A stretch of 6,095 bases of DNA, from assembly GCA_028702975.1 (NCBI GenBank), contig JAQVNT010000101.1:1-6095 (forward strand). The letters are read 5' to 3'. The notes under the pieces were generated by a model. It was not told the origin of the DNA, did no database searches, and worked only from the letters and a program-made list of their open reading frames with translations. Of this stretch, positions 5,849-6,095 are shown in pieces. Position 1 is the first letter of the stretch, and the number at the start of each line of letters is the position of its first letter. The position numbers and the translations under genes were made by a program. Source of the stretch: Candidatus Delongbacteria bacterium. Its GTDB lineage: Bacteria; UBA4055.

Positions 5849-6095
5849 ATGCAACAAAAAAAAGCCCCAAACAATAAGATAGTAAAACTGGTGGATGATC
5901 TACTATCCAGTTCGGTAAAAGAAGGTGCGACCGAGATATACATTGAGCCGAAAGAAGAACAAAGCTTCATTCGCGCTAAAGTTAAAGGTGTCATTTCTAT
6001 GCTCAAAGGGAAAAATGTCATAGAAAGAAAGCTCCACCATGAAGTCGTCTCAAGAATAAAAACTCTTACTCGAACAATGGACACTGAACTTCATG
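5849..6095 (+). CDS. GspE/PilB-like protein (N2 domain), 3' end outside window
   Basis: The first 82 residues are visible and the frame runs off the window. IVKLVDDLLSSSVKEGATEIYIEP (residues 11-34, read across two lines of the motif) corresponds to the start of the GspE/PilB N2 region, where the family usually has IVKLVN-IL--AI--GASDIHIEP. The later RAKVKGV and HHEVVSRIKTL match the family's R-R-DGV and SRIK segments. Differences are notable: the S-D-I-H motif is T-E-I-Y (28-31), and the usual DG is KG (46-47). After SRIKTL comes TRTMDTELH, where the family has a nucleotide-site region rich in Arg (AERR-PQDG). The N1 domain that contacts the inner-membrane platform is absent. It could be a divergent secretion/pilus ATPase or a short stand-alone N2 protein. 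The Walker motifs would lie beyond the window, so ATPase activity cannot be judged. Confidence 0.75.
   Translation, partial: MQQKKAPNNKIVKLVDDLLSSSVKEGATEIYIEPKEEQSFIRAKVKGVISMLKGKNVIERKLHHEVVSRIKTLTRTMDTELH

Noticed and set aside
5648..5857. Minus-strand open frame of 69 codons across the gap before the GspE-like gene
   Set aside because: It is antisense to the promoter, leader and module remnant. I see no ribosome site or domain, and its length is ordinary for AT-rich DNA.
5821..6084. Minus-strand open frame of 87 codons over the GspE-like gene start
   Set aside because: The forward strand carries a recognisable GspE N2 sequence with a good ribosome site, so this is a shadow frame.

Overview
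The window is a compact, all-plus-strand stretch from a bacterium with strong AGGAGG/GGAGG ribosome binding sites and translationally coupled genes. It has no rRNA, tRNA or marker gene, so the organism cannot be named. The left half is a YtrA/YtrB-type regulator and ABC exporter cassette, typical of Firmicutes but also found in other phyla. The right half contains sequences related to type II secretion / type IV pilus GspF and GspE. That suggests a lineage with a GspE/GspF-type machine, perhaps one of the less-studied Gram-negative phyla. This placement is inference only.

Left region (1-4187): the 3' end of a GntR/YtrA-family repressor, then an ABC ATPase (start overlapping the repressor stop), two tandemly duplicated large ABC-2-type permeases and a third, smaller permease. 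Four-base ATGA overlaps link the permeases. This reads as one operon: the repressor would control a heteromeric ABC exporter whose substrate cannot be told from the sequence. The two large permeases are visibly more AT-rich than the flanking genes.

Right region (4188-6095): a short intergenic region holds a MerR-type promoter (TTGACT, 19-bp spacer, TACATT, with a dyad between). It drives a 455-residue protein with an N-terminal MerR DNA-binding domain and a long C-terminal part made of three diverged copies of a helical module. By pattern I recognise these as resembling the cytoplasmic domain of GspF/PilC (T2SSF). A 204-base gap follows. It contains a good sigma-70-like promoter and what looks like a decayed further copy of the same module. 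The last gene, cut by the window edge, begins a GspE/PilB-like protein that starts directly at the N2 domain and has altered motif residues.

The main point of interest is this pairing. A one-component transcription regulator appears to have recruited GspF-like modules as its sensory region, and it sits next to a divergent GspE-like gene. Because GspF and GspE are partners in secretion and pilus machines, the pair could be a repurposed signalling or regulatory system. That functional link is a hypothesis.
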